Assembly: GCA_020634815.1 (NCBI GenBank)
Contig: JACKBA010000052.1
Span: forward strand, 1 to 33,972
Source of the DNA: Caldilineaceae bacterium
Lineage (GTDB): Bacteria > Chloroflexota > Anaerolineae > Caldilineales > Caldilineaceae
Reading direction: 5' to 3'
Length of the DNA: 33,972 bases
The first letter of the stretch is position 1, and every line of letters starts with the position of its first letter. The notes under the pieces were generated by a model. The model ran no database searches and was not told the origin of the DNA. It worked only from the letters and a program-made list of their open reading frames with translations. Made by a program: the position numbers and the translations under genes. This document shows positions 1-6,997 of this stretch, in pieces.

Positions 1-668
1 TCCCACTCCTTGCAGCCGGGGCTGGGATGGATGTAGACGTCGGCAAGCTGGCGCGTGATGAGGCCGACCTTCAGCCCCACGCTACCCGAGACGCGTTCGC
101 GGGTGATGTTGAGCTGGGCGCGAATGCGATCCACGATCTGCTGGCGGTGGCTGCGGCTGCTCACCATGACCATGTTGCGGAAGATGTCGCAGTCGCTCAC
201 CTGCAACTCGATGATCTCGCCATCTTCGTAGAGGATCGCACCGTGCCCCAGCGCACCGGCGTAGAGCAGGCCGTTGGCCGGCTGCTGTACGACGCCAAGC
301 ACCGGGCGCCCCTGCACCGCCAGCCCGATCATCACGGAGAACTCACCGTTGCGGGCGATGAACTCCTTGGTCCCGTCCATGGGATCGATGATCCAGACGC
401 GCTCCTTCGTCAGCCGCGCCAGGTCGTCCTTGGATTCCTCGGAGAGAATGCCATCGTCGGGATAGGTGGCGCGGATGCGGTTGACGATGTGCTGGTTGGC
501 GCTGCGGTCGGCCTCGGTCACCGGCTCGTCGTCCGTTTTGTAGCGCACCTCCGACGAACCGACGTAGAAGGTGTTGACGATGGTGGCAGCCTCGCGCGCC
601 AACTGGCTAGCGAACTCCAGTTCCTCGGTCAGATCAAGTGTTTCGATTGGCGATTCGGACATGAGCAT
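1..668 (-). CDS. Inositol-monophosphatase-superfamily phosphatase, CysQ-like (3' end outside window)
   Basis: Read on the minus strand this frame is open from 668 to the window edge, giving about 222 codons. The protein shows EPVTEADR, LSEES and DPMDGTKEF, which are the metal-binding motifs of the Mg-dependent IMPase superfamily. DPxDGTKEF in particular is typical of CysQ, the 3'(2'),5'-bisphosphate nucleotidase that recycles PAP. The visible part ends at CKEW, just before the expected second metal motif WDxAA, so roughly the last 50 residues are missing. A start at 662 (MSESP) is equally possible because ATG CTC ATG are in frame, and neither has a clear Shine-Dalgarno sequence. Two promoter-like sites lie upstream. 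A histidinol-phosphate phosphatase or inositol phosphatase role cannot be excluded. Confidence 0.85.
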   Translation of the reverse strand, partial: MLMSESPIETLDLTEELEFASQLAREAATIVNTFYVGSSEVRYKTDDEPVTEADRSANQHIVNRIRATYPDDGILSEESKDDLARLTKERVWIIDPMDGTKEFIARNGEFSVMIGLAVQGRPVLGVVQQPANGLLYAGALGHGAILYEDGEIIELQVSDCDIFRNMVMVSSRSHRQQIVDRIRAQLNITRERVSGSVGLKVGLITRQLADVYIHPSPGCKEW

Positions 669-734
669 ATTCAGAATTGTGCGCGGTCATCCGGCGGGTA
701 GCTAGCTTGTGATTTCATTTTTCGGTGCTGCGCC

Positions 735-800
735 ATAATACGGAAAATGGTCTCCGAGCGCAAGACCGCCAAATTGTAGCATAGACTTTTTCGGGCGCAA
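735..800 (-). promoter_or_regulatory. Tandem promoters for the CysQ-like gene (TTGCGC -35 type)
   Basis: On the minus strand there are two candidates. The distal one is TTGCGC (800-795), 16 nt, TACAAT (778-773). The proximal one is TTGCGC (763-758), 17 nt, TATTAT (740-735). Both point at the phosphatase gene starting at 668. The same -35 hexamer occurs in front of four other genes here. This is a pattern match only; no start site has been mapped. Confidence 0.5.
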
Positions 801-814
801 GTTAATCTAGCCCC

Positions 815-2233
815 CTATGGCGCGTCTTGGACGCAGCGGAAGCCGAGCCAATCCGCGGCGGTGCGGGCCGCGATCATCTGCGATGCGGCGGGCTGGAGCA
901 GCGGCGCCTCGTCGGCGAAGGAGCCACCCTTGACCAGGTAGGAGGTGACACCGTCCTGTTCCACGGCGCTGGCCGTCCATTCCGCCACGTTGCCGGCCAC
1001 GTCGGCCGCGCCGAGCGGGCTGTCGCCGGCGGGCCGGTAGGAGCCGACCTGCACCGTATCGCCTATGCCGGATGCGGCGCTGTTGGCCTGCTGCACGCTG
1101 AACTCATCGCCCCACGGGTAGCGATACATGCGGTTGGTGGCCGGGGCGAAGGCGGCGGCAACTTCCCACTCAAAAACAGAGGGCAGGCGCTTGCCCGCGA
1201 AGCGGCAATAGCGACCCGCGCTGTCCCAGTCCACATTGATCATGGGAAAGTCGCTGAACGCCGGGTCGAGCAGGTAGTTGGCACGCGTCGCGCTCGCCGA
1301 GGAGGCCGGCCACGGGCAGACGCCGCGCTCGTAACAGGCGCGGTACTCACGCACCGTCACCTCGTAGCGGTCGGCGCGGAAGGCGGACAGGCTCACTTCC
1401 TGCGTGGCGCCCGGATTGGCGGGATCGGCCACGGTGTAGGCGCCGGCCGGAACATCGACCATGGTCGTGTCGCGCGGCTGGAGCCACCAGACGACGGCAA
1501 GTCCAACACCCACCAGCACGAGCAGGAGCACAACGGCGCGCAGCCAGCGCCGTCCGCCACGCGGCACGGTTTCGCCTTCCAGCCAGGCGGTGTCGGCCTC
1601 GGTGAGATGCGCCGGCGCAGGTGCGGGCAATGCCGTCGCAGCGGCCAGCGAGGCCAGCGCGGCTGTAGCTTGCGCGCCCTTCTGTGCTTCGCCCAGGTCA
1701 ATCTCGTGACGGAGAAGTTCGGCCAGCGGCGGCTCCCACTGCGCGCTCTGTTCGTCGTTCTGGGCCAGGCGCTGAAGCTCACCCAGCTCCAGTGGTCGCG
1801 TTGGATCAAGCAGCGCCTCGTGCAGCAGGACGGCGGTGCGTTCGGGGTCGGTCTGGTAGCGCAGGGCGGTGAGCATGCCGCGTCGCCGCGCCAGGGCCGT
1901 GCGCAGCAGGAGCGTGCGCTGGCTCTCGTCGAGGTCGTGGCCCGCTTCCAGCACGAGCAAGCCGTCGCGCAGCAGTTCGTTGGAGGGCAGCACGCCGCGA
2001 CGCCACCACTCGTCGAGCGCACGATCCAGGGAGCGCTGCACGGCCAGCGTGCGTGCATCGACGCGCGGGGCTGGCGTCACCGGCGGCGGGGGCGGCGCAG
2101 TCGTCGCGCCGGGGCGGCGAAAGGGCGCGGTCGCCTCGTCATCGTAATCCCACACGACGGAGTCCTCGCGCGGGTCGTCGCCCCATGGATTGGCCGGGCC
2201 GTAGCCCGTACGTTGCTCGCTGGCAGATGGCAT
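815..2233 (-). CDS. Single-pass membrane protein with FGE/sulfatase-modifying-factor-like domain, catalytic cysteines absent
   Basis: A 472-residue protein. Residues about 1-70 are polar and Pro-rich (PPPPPV). Residues about 80-205 are charged and helical, with no recognised domain. One membrane segment (VVLLLVLVGVGLAVVW) follows at about 225-245. The C-terminal half is an FGE-sulfatase fold (PF03781 type), seen from VPAGAYTV, DRYEVTVREYRAC, INVDWDSAGRYC, KRLPSVFEWEVAAA, YPWGD, DVAGNVAEWTAS, VKGGSF and LGFRC. True formylglycine-generating enzymes carry two cysteines just after the GGS motif; here that stretch reads GGSFADEAPLLQPA and has none. A binding or sensory role is therefore more likely than catalysis. 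I chose the start at 2233 because a promoter-like TTGCGC-N16-TACAAT ends 7 nt before it, which would make the mRNA leaderless; ATG at 2242 overlaps that -10 box. The frame stays open to 2626 but would then run across the divergent gene. Confidence 0.8.
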   Translation of the reverse strand: MPSASEQRTGYGPANPWGDDPREDSVVWDYDDEATAPFRRPGATTAPPPPPVTPAPRVDARTLAVQRSLDRALDEWWRRGVLPSNELLRDGLLVLEAGHDLDESQRTLLLRTALARRRGMLTALRYQTDPERTAVLLHEALLDPTRPLELGELQRLAQNDEQSAQWEPPLAELLRHEIDLGEAQKGAQATAALASLAAATALPAPAPAHLTEADTAWLEGETVPRGGRRWLRAVVLLLVLVGVGLAVVWWLQPRDTTMVDVPAGAYTVADPANPGATQEVSLSAFRADRYEVTVREYRACYERGVCPWPASSASATRANYLLDPAFSDFPMINVDWDSAGRYCRFAGKRLPSVFEWEVAAAFAPATNRMYRYPWGDEFSVQQANSAASGIGDTVQVGSYRPAGDSPLGAADVAGNVAEWTASAVEQDGVTSYLVKGGSFADEAPLLQPAASQMIAARTAADWLGFRCVQDAP

Positions 2234-2240
2234 GCGCCCC

Positions 2241-2268
2241 ATTGTATGCACGGGAGGGAAAAGCGCAA
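2241..2268 (-). promoter_or_regulatory. Promoter of the FGE-like gene, apparently leaderless
   Basis: On the minus strand: TTGCGC (2268-2263), 16 nt, TACAAT (2246-2241), then 7 nt to ATG at 2233. Hexamers and spacing are identical to the distal promoter of the CysQ-like gene. It lies back to back with the promoter of the zinc-ribbon gene. Confidence 0.5.
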
Positions 2269-2287
2269 GCGGGCAGCATACCCAGGA

Positions 2288-2316
2288 TTGCGCCACAACT
2301 ACCTCGCGGCTAGAAT
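2288..2316 (+). promoter_or_regulatory. Promoter of the zinc-ribbon gene
   Basis: TTGCGC (2288-2293), 17 nt, TAGAAT (2311-2316). The expected start site is near 2323, leaving a leader of about 30 nt that contains the AAGGAAGG ribosome binding site before ATG 2354. Confidence 0.5.
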
Positions 2317-2353
2317 GGAGCGAGAGACTACCCACCACGAAGGAAGGTCGCGC

Positions 2354-3442
2354 ATGACCCAGAAGGAACTCGGCTACGTCGAGCTGGAGTGGACGTGCCC
2401 CGTCTGTAAGACGCGCAATCCCGGCACGCAGAGCACGTGCAGCGGCTGCGGCGCCGCCCAGCCCGAAAATGTGACGTTTGAAACACCCGTGCAGGCCGAC
2501 CTCTCCGAGGACAAGGAGAAGGTCGAACGGGCCAAGGCCGGGCCGGACATTCATTGCGCGTTTTGCGGCGCCCGCAATCCATCGACGGCGAAGGTCTGCC
2601 GGCAGTGTGGCGCCGACCTGACGCAAGGCAAGGCGCGCGAGAGCGGCAGCGTCGTCGGGGCCTATGCGCCGAACACGGGTGCGATGGTGCGCTGCGCGTC
2701 GTGCGGCATGGAAAACCCGGCCGCGGCGCGGCAGTGCGTGCGCTGCGGCGCACCGCTGGGCAAGGATGTCGTCACGCCACCACCCGCGGCCACGCCACAG
2801 CCAATGCCCGCTTCAGGCGGCAGAATGGGCATGATCATCTTTGCCGTCGTCGCCGTGCTCATCCTCATCGGCGCCGGCTGGTTCCTCACCTCGCTCTTCC
2901 GCACGTCGGCCACGACCGCCTCGGTCGTCGACGCGCGGTGGGAGCGTTCGATCGCCATCATGGGGCCGGTGCCGGTGCGCGCCAACGGCTGGCGCGACGA
3001 GGTGCCGGCCGGCGCGGCGCAGCTCAGTTGCCGCCAGGAAGTGCGCTCGACCAGCGATTCGCCACAGCCGGGCGCGCGCGAGGTTTGCGGCACGCCCTAC
3101 ACGCTGGACACCGGCACGGGCATGGGCCGCGTCGTGCAGGATTGCGAGTATGAGATCTACGACGACTACTGTTCGTACATGACCACGCAATGGGGCATCG
3201 TCGACACGGTGGTGCGCCGCGGCGTGGGGCTGGCGCCGGAGTGGCCGGGGGCGACGCTCGCCAGCGGGCAGGAGCTGGGCGAGCGCAACGAGCGCTACGT
3301 CTGCGTGGTGGCGGTCGACGGCAAACAGTACGACTTCCCCCTGCGCACGGTCGACGCCTACGAGCAGTGCGAGCCGGGCAGCCAGTGGTCGATCTCCATC
3401 AACGGCCTGGGCGATGTGGTCGAGGCGAAGCGAGTTGAGTGA
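2354..3442 (+). CDS. Zinc-ribbon membrane protein (RanBP2-type finger plus two zinc ribbons, one TM, Cys-containing ectodomain)
   Basis: 362 residues. The first finger is W13-x-C15-x2-C18-x3-N22-x6-C29-x2-C32, the RanBP2 (zf-RanBP) spacing. Two further CxxC pairs follow: CAFCGARNP...CRQCG (about 75-95) and CASCGMENP...CVRCG (about 117-137). After a Pro-rich linker comes one membrane helix (MIIFAVVAVLILIGAGWFL, about 157-176). The C-terminal half, presumably outside the cell, contains five cysteines and no domain I recognise. The start is set by AAGGAAGG 6 nt upstream; the same frame is open much further upstream, but that part is the shadow of the divergent gene. Both divergent genes encode one-helix proteins with extracytoplasmic C-termini, so a shared complex is possible but is inference. 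Confidence 0.8.
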   Translation: MTQKELGYVELEWTCPVCKTRNPGTQSTCSGCGAAQPENVTFETPVQADLSEDKEKVERAKAGPDIHCAFCGARNPSTAKVCRQCGADLTQGKARESGSVVGAYAPNTGAMVRCASCGMENPAAARQCVRCGAPLGKDVVTPPPAATPQPMPASGGRMGMIIFAVVAVLILIGAGWFLTSLFRTSATTASVVDARWERSIAIMGPVPVRANGWRDEVPAGAAQLSCRQEVRSTSDSPQPGAREVCGTPYTLDTGTGMGRVVQDCEYEIYDDYCSYMTTQWGIVDTVVRRGVGLAPEWPGATLASGQELGERNERYVCVVAVDGKQYDFPLRTVDAYEQCEPGSQWSISINGLGDVVEAKRVE

Positions 3443-3518
3443 TCATGCAAGAGAGCCACGAAGACGCAAAGAGCACAAAGGGGCACGAAGAAGAGTCTAT
3501 GGCTCTCGCCCCTCTTCC

Positions 3519-3574
3519 ATTGACAATCGACCGTTGACCGTTGACCATTGACCGTTGACCGTTGACCATTGACA
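3519..3574. repeat. Tandem 7-bp repeat (RTTGACM), 8 units
   Basis: Eight head-to-tail heptamers: attgaca, atcgacc, gttgacc, gttgacc, attgacc, gttgacc, gttgacc, attgaca. Each unit contains a TTGACC/A-like string resembling a -35 hexamer; the second unit is degenerate. It lies 44 bp before the tyrS promoter. The DNA before it (about 3450-3500) carries repeats of the cacgaag/cacaaag type, seen again near 6265-6300. Confidence 0.85.
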
Positions 3575-3617
3575 ATTCTTCCTCACCCCTCGCCCCTCGA
3601 TCGCCACAGGCGATGGA

Positions 3618-3646
3618 TTGACCGCCACCGCGTTGTCGAGTAAGAT
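3618..3646 (+). promoter_or_regulatory. tyrS leader promoter
   Basis: TTGACC (3618-3623), 17 nt, TAAGAT (3641-3646). ATG of the leader peptide follows 7 nt after the -10 box. The transcript would start at or next to that ATG, giving a leaderless leader peptide. Confidence 0.55.
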
Positions 3647-3653
3647 AGCGGCC

Positions 3654-3761
3654 ATGTTGGAGACACTGCACCGCCGTCACGGTGGAATCACCTACTCGTA
3701 TCGACGGGGCACAGGATGCCCCTTCCCGCCCGTGCGTTGTGCCGGCGCGCTTTGCGCCTGA
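3654..3761 (+). CDS. Candidate tyrosine-sensing leader peptide upstream of tyrS (35 aa)
   Basis: A short ORF from ATG 3654 to TGA 3759-3761, encoding 35 residues. It has the segment TYSY, with Tyr codons TAC (3693-3695) and TAT (3699-3701), followed by two Arg codons. All nine Tyr codons in tyrS itself are TAC, so TAT stands out. The ORF begins 7 nt after a -10 box and has no Shine-Dalgarno sequence. It spans the segment that can pair with the tyrS terminator. A ribosome waiting for Tyr-tRNA at these codons would leave that segment free, as in classical amino-acid attenuation. Two control codons are few compared with the known trp, his or phe leaders, so the call rests on position and RNA structure as much as on codon content. 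Confidence 0.55.
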   Translation: MLETLHRRHGGITYSYRRGTGCPFPPVRCAGALCA

Positions 3762-3816
3762 CGGTCTCTTGGTTTGACATTCAAACGCGTGGGCAGACAA
3801 TCGCTCACGCGTTTTT
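3728..3816 (+). terminator. Attenuator: mutually exclusive antiterminator and terminator before tyrS
   Basis: Terminator: 3783-3791 (AAACGCGTG) pairs with 3806-3814 (CACGCGTTT). Three inner pairs (3792-3794 with 3803-3805, one of them G-U) extend the stem to 12 bp, and a T tract (3812-3816, then GTTT) follows. Antiterminator: 3728-3738 (GCCCGTGCGTT) can pair with 3784-3794 (AACGCGTGGGC) over 11 bp, nine Watson-Crick and two G-U, using the same 5' arm. A weaker upstream pairing, 3704-3708 ACGGG with 3729-3733 CCCGT, could sequester the antiterminator strand. The terminator ends 32 nt before tyrS, so it can only act on tyrS. The pairings were found by eye; no folding energy was calculated. Confidence 0.65.
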
Positions 3817-3847
3817 GTTTGCCTGCGCCACTCAACGGAGCTGACTG

Positions 3848-5080
3848 ATGAGCAACTTCCCTCCCGTCGACGAGCAGACGCGCATCCTCATGCGCGGGGT
3901 CGATTTCGGCGACGAACAGACCTACAAGAACATGGAAAAGGAGCTGCGCGAGCGGCTGCAAGAGAGCTTCGACACGGGCCGCCCGCTGCGCATCTACTGC
4001 GGCTACGACCCCTCGTCACCCGACCTGCACCTGGGGCACACCATCTCCATGCGCAAGCTGCGCCAGTTCCAGGATTTGGGGCACGACGTGACCTTTCTCA
4101 TCGGTACCTTTACCGGCATGGTGGGCGACCCCAGCGACAAGGAGAGCGCGCGCCGCCAGCAGACGCTCGACGACGCGCTGGGCAAGGCCAAGAGCTACGC
4201 CGAGCAAGCCTTCCGCGTGCTCGACGGCGCCAAGACCAAGATTCGCTACAACCACGAGTGGCTGCAGGAGCTTTCCTTTGGCGATGTCGTGGGGCTGGCG
4301 AGCAACTTCACCGTGCAGCAGTTCCTGGCGCGTGAGAACTTTTCCAAGCGCTACCAGAACGGCGATGCCATCTGGCTGCACGAGTTCTTCTACGCGCTGA
4401 TGCAGGGCTACGACGCGGTGGCGCAGGAGACCGACGTGCAGATCGGCGGCACCGACCAGCTCTTCAACCTCATGGCCGGGCGCAAGCTCATGGAGGCGCA
4501 CGGGCAGCGACCGCAGGTGGTGCTGACCTTCCCCATCCTGGAAGGCACGGACGGCGTGCTGCGCATGAGCAAGTCGACGGGCAACTCCATCGGCATCGAC
4601 GAGCCGCCGGGCGTCATCTTCACCAAGGTGCTCAACCTGCCCGACAACGTCATGCGCAACTACGCCGAGCTGGTGACGCGCTGGGAGCAGGCGACCATCG
4701 ACGCGCACTTTGCCGCCGTGACCTCCGGGCAGTTGGCCATGCGCGACTTCAAGCACAAGCTGGCGTGGGAGATCGTGAGCATCTTCCAGGGCGACGAAGC
4801 CGCCAACCAGGCCGCCGAGGACGCCAAACGCATGCATGAGGGCGAGGCGCCCAGCGATGCGCCCGTCTTCACGCTGGCCGCGCCCATGAACATCCTCGAC
4901 GTGCTGGCCGAGGGCGGCGTCGTCAAAAGCAAGGGCGAGGCGCGGCGCCTCGTCGAGCAGAGCGGCGTGCGTCTTGACGGCGAAATCGTGGAGTCGAAAG
5001 AGCTGATGCTGGAGCCCGGCGCCGGCGAGCGCGTGATCCAGGCCGGCAAACGCAAGTTCCTGCGCGTGGTTTCAGCGTAG
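3848..5080 (+). CDS. tyrS: Tyrosyl-tRNA synthetase
   Basis: 410 residues, the usual length for a bacterial TyrRS. It charges tRNA-Tyr with tyrosine in the cytoplasm. The class I signature HIGH appears as HLGH inside YCGYDPSSPDLHLGHT (about 52-67). The KMSKS loop is RMSKS (about 239-243). The tyrosine pocket and dimer region includes QIGGTDQLFNLMAGR. The C-terminal S4 RNA-binding domain covers roughly 345-410 (ILDVLAEGGVVKSKGEARRL). A GGAG site lies 8 nt before ATG. The sequence fits the TyrZ-like branch, judged from memory of the family. Expression is probably controlled by the attenuator directly upstream. Confidence 0.97.
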   Translation: MSNFPPVDEQTRILMRGVDFGDEQTYKNMEKELRERLQESFDTGRPLRIYCGYDPSSPDLHLGHTISMRKLRQFQDLGHDVTFLIGTFTGMVGDPSDKESARRQQTLDDALGKAKSYAEQAFRVLDGAKTKIRYNHEWLQELSFGDVVGLASNFTVQQFLARENFSKRYQNGDAIWLHEFFYALMQGYDAVAQETDVQIGGTDQLFNLMAGRKLMEAHGQRPQVVLTFPILEGTDGVLRMSKSTGNSIGIDEPPGVIFTKVLNLPDNVMRNYAELVTRWEQATIDAHFAAVTSGQLAMRDFKHKLAWEIVSIFQGDEAANQAAEDAKRMHEGEAPSDAPVFTLAAPMNILDVLAEGGVVKSKGEARRLVEQSGVRLDGEIVESKELMLEPGAGERVIQAGKRKFLRVVSA

Positions 5081-5091
5081 AGGAAGAGATT

Positions 5092-5251
5092 TACCACGGA
5101 GAGCGCGGAGGGCGCAGCGAAAGAGAGATTGGAGATTGGAGACCAGAGATTGGAAGAGACGCGGCGCAGGGGTGCATGAGACTCGGGTCCGCTTTCTCCC
5201 TTTCTCCCTCTCTCCCTTCAGCCTCTACGCCTCTCAGCGCTCTCGGTGGTG
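5092..5251. repeat. Long imperfect inverted repeat between tyrS and fabI
   Basis: The 5' arm begins accacggagagcgcgg at 5092. Its near-complement ends the element (cgctctcggtggt, to 5251), about 22 bp with a few mismatches. The roughly 115 bp between contain low-complexity strings (gagattggaga; ctttctccctttctccc). A second low-complexity run of the same style, rich in ctctgcgc/tttgcgcc, lies at 5347-5389. No gene is visible in 5081-5437. The element could fold at the 3' end of the tyrS mRNA, or be a dispersed intergenic repeat. Confidence 0.55.
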
Positions 5252-5437
5252 AGTAGACTTTCTTGCGCAACCTGCGGCGGCTCGCGGTGTTACTTCCTTG
5301 GCACGTCACCACCACACAGGTGACCGTGACCCAATCACAACTAGACTCTGCGCACCTCTGCGCCTTTGCGCCTCTCTGCGTCAAAACGTGCAGTCGAACG
5401 AAACCGGGTGGCAGCCAGCAACCGAAGGAGAGAAATC

Positions 5438-6241
5438 ATGGGTTTGTTTAGCGGCAAGAAGGGGCTCGTCTTTGGCGTGGCCAACAAGAACTCCATTGCG
5501 TGGGGCATTGCCCAGGCGCTGCACAACGAAGGCGCCGAGCTGGGCTTCTCCTACGCCGGCGAGATTCTCAAGAAGCGTGTCGAGCCGCTGGCCGAGAGCA
5601 TCGGCGCGCCCTTTGTCGAGGAGTGCGACGTCACCAGCGACGAGGCCATCGACAGCCTCTTCGTCAAGGTCGGCGAGCATTTCGGCAAGCTCGACTTCCT
5701 GGTGCACTGCATCGCCTTTGCGCCGAGCGAGGAGTTGGGCGGCCGCTTTGTGGAGACGAGCCGCAACGGTTTCCGCATCGCGCTGGACATCTCTTGCTAC
5801 AGCCTCATCGCCCTGGCGCGCCGCGCCCAGCCGCTCATGCCCGACGGCGGCGCCATGATTGCCATGACCTACTTCGGCGCCGAGAAGGTGACGCCCAACT
5901 ACAACGTCATGGGCGTGGCCAAGGCTGCGCTGGAAGCGTCGGTGCGCTACCTGGCGTGGGATTTGGGCAAGGACAATATCCGCGTCAACGCCATCAGCGC
6001 CGGACCCATCAAGACGCTGGCTGCATCGGGCGTCAGCGGCTTCCGCAAGAGCCTCAGCTATGTCGGTAAGGTAGCGCCCATGGGCAATGTCGACCAGGAG
6101 GATGTGGGACAGGCGGCGGCCTTCCTGCTGAGCGACCACGCCACGCGCATTACGGGCGAGGTGCTCTATGTCGACGGCGGCTACAACATCATGGGCGCGC
6201 CCGACCCGTCGCTCATGGACCCTGACGCCAAGAACGAGTAA
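5438..6241 (+). CDS. fabI: Enoyl-[acyl-carrier-protein] reductase (NADH), FabI type
   Basis: 267 residues, typical of FabI (about 260). It reduces enoyl-ACP in the last step of each fatty-acid elongation cycle. It is an SDR fold with an N-terminal nucleotide-binding segment (GLVFGVANKNSIAWGIAQAL) as in FabI rather than classical GxxxGxG. The catalytic pair is in YNVMGVAK (Tyr-x6-Lys, about 155-162). The substrate and drug loop region is ISAGPIKTLAASGVSGF, and the C-terminus has LYVDGGYNIMG. AAGGAG lies 7 nt before ATG; upstream in-frame ATGs lie in repeat-rich DNA. It is followed by an intrinsic terminator, so it appears to end its own unit. Confidence 0.95.
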   Translation: MGLFSGKKGLVFGVANKNSIAWGIAQALHNEGAELGFSYAGEILKKRVEPLAESIGAPFVEECDVTSDEAIDSLFVKVGEHFGKLDFLVHCIAFAPSEELGGRFVETSRNGFRIALDISCYSLIALARRAQPLMPDGGAMIAMTYFGAEKVTPNYNVMGVAKAALEASVRYLAWDLGKDNIRVNAISAGPIKTLAASGVSGFRKSLSYVGKVAPMGNVDQEDVGQAAAFLLSDHATRITGEVLYVDGGYNIMGAPDPSLMDPDAKNE

Positions 6242-6286
6242 CGGCGCCGAATAAACAGCCGGCCACAAAGCCACAACGGACACGAA

Positions 6287-6338
6287 GGGGCACGAAGGAA
6301 GGGGCAGCAAAGCCTTTCTTTCGTACCCCTTTTCTGTT
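6287..6338 (+). terminator. Intrinsic terminator after fabI
   Basis: The stem 6287-6303 pairs with 6313-6329: GGGG/CCCC, one C-A mismatch, then 12 bp including two G-U pairs. It is followed by TTTTCTGTT. It lies 46 nt after the fabI stop. The left arm is built from a cacgaagg-type repeat also found near 3455-3500, so a dispersed repeat may have been recruited as a terminator. Confidence 0.7.
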
Positions 6339-6340
6339 CG

Positions 6341-6865
6341 GCAACCGTCCGCAGACATAGCCCGCCGGCCCCCGACATTGCCCAGCTCTGCGCGTGAAAG
6401 CTCGTACCACCGCTGCGATTTGGACGCCCGTCCGCCGAAAAGCAGATCCCGCCGTCGTGATTGGTTCGCCCGCCGCTATGAATCAATCGGCCTAGCGCCG
6501 GATAGCACCCACCGGCAGGATCAAACGCTTCGCCCGCGCCATAAATGTCTCCACCTGGCGCAGAATTGTGCCGCCCGCGCCGTGCAAAGTACGCCCCGGC
6601 CTGGAAAAGTGCTCGCCGCCGCCGAGATTGCTACGACTGCATACTGAAAAGTGCCGACCGGCGCCTGCAAAGCGAGCACCTCGGCAATAAATGTGCTGAC
6701 GCCGGCAGCAAAAGCCTGCACCGGTGCAGCGAATGATTACACCGGCGCAAGAATAGGCTGCACCACCGCAAAGAAAGTCTTTCCGCTGCACTGCATTTTT
6801 ATCACCTTGCCTCGCAATGGCCGCCCCGGCGCCGGAAATCCAGCAAATGGCGTAGCGATTGTCCG
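6341..6865. repeat. Degenerate tandem array with strict 21-bp period (about 25 units)
   Basis: Cutting the DNA every 21 nt from about 6341 to 6865 gives about 25 units that share a GC-rich first half (like caccggcgc) and an A-rich second half (agaaaatgtgct-like). No insertions or deletions were found. Clear examples are 6719-6739, 6740-6760 and 6761-6781 (gcaccggtgcagcgaatgatt, acaccggcgcaagaataggct, gcaccaccgcaaagaaagtct; the first of these shown in phase with the next two). On the minus strand one frame reads as heptads with V and F at positions 1 and 4 (VQAFAAG, VSTFIAE, VLALQAP, VGTFQYA), but it has several stops. A plus frame also reads as heptads (TGACKAS, TSAINVL, TPAAKAC), with one TGA at 6645. 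Either this is a decayed heptad-repeat gene or a two-helical-turn DNA array. I call no CDS here. Confidence 0.7.
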
Positions 6866-6997
6866 CCGTCCGCCCGTCGCCGCGCGATCCGGGGTGCGCT
6901 ATTGTGATGGGCGGAGCGTGTTTTGCGCACCACGAGGAACGAAGGGATTGCCGTCGCCGGCGGGACCGGCGACGCAGCCAGTCAAGGAAAGAGTGCG

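Noticed and set aside
3653..3847. T-box riboswitch before tyrS (GGTGGAATCACC)
   Set aside because: The string lacks the T-box consensus (UGGU expected for tRNA-Tyr), no specifier stem is visible, and it sits inside the leader ORF too far before the terminator.
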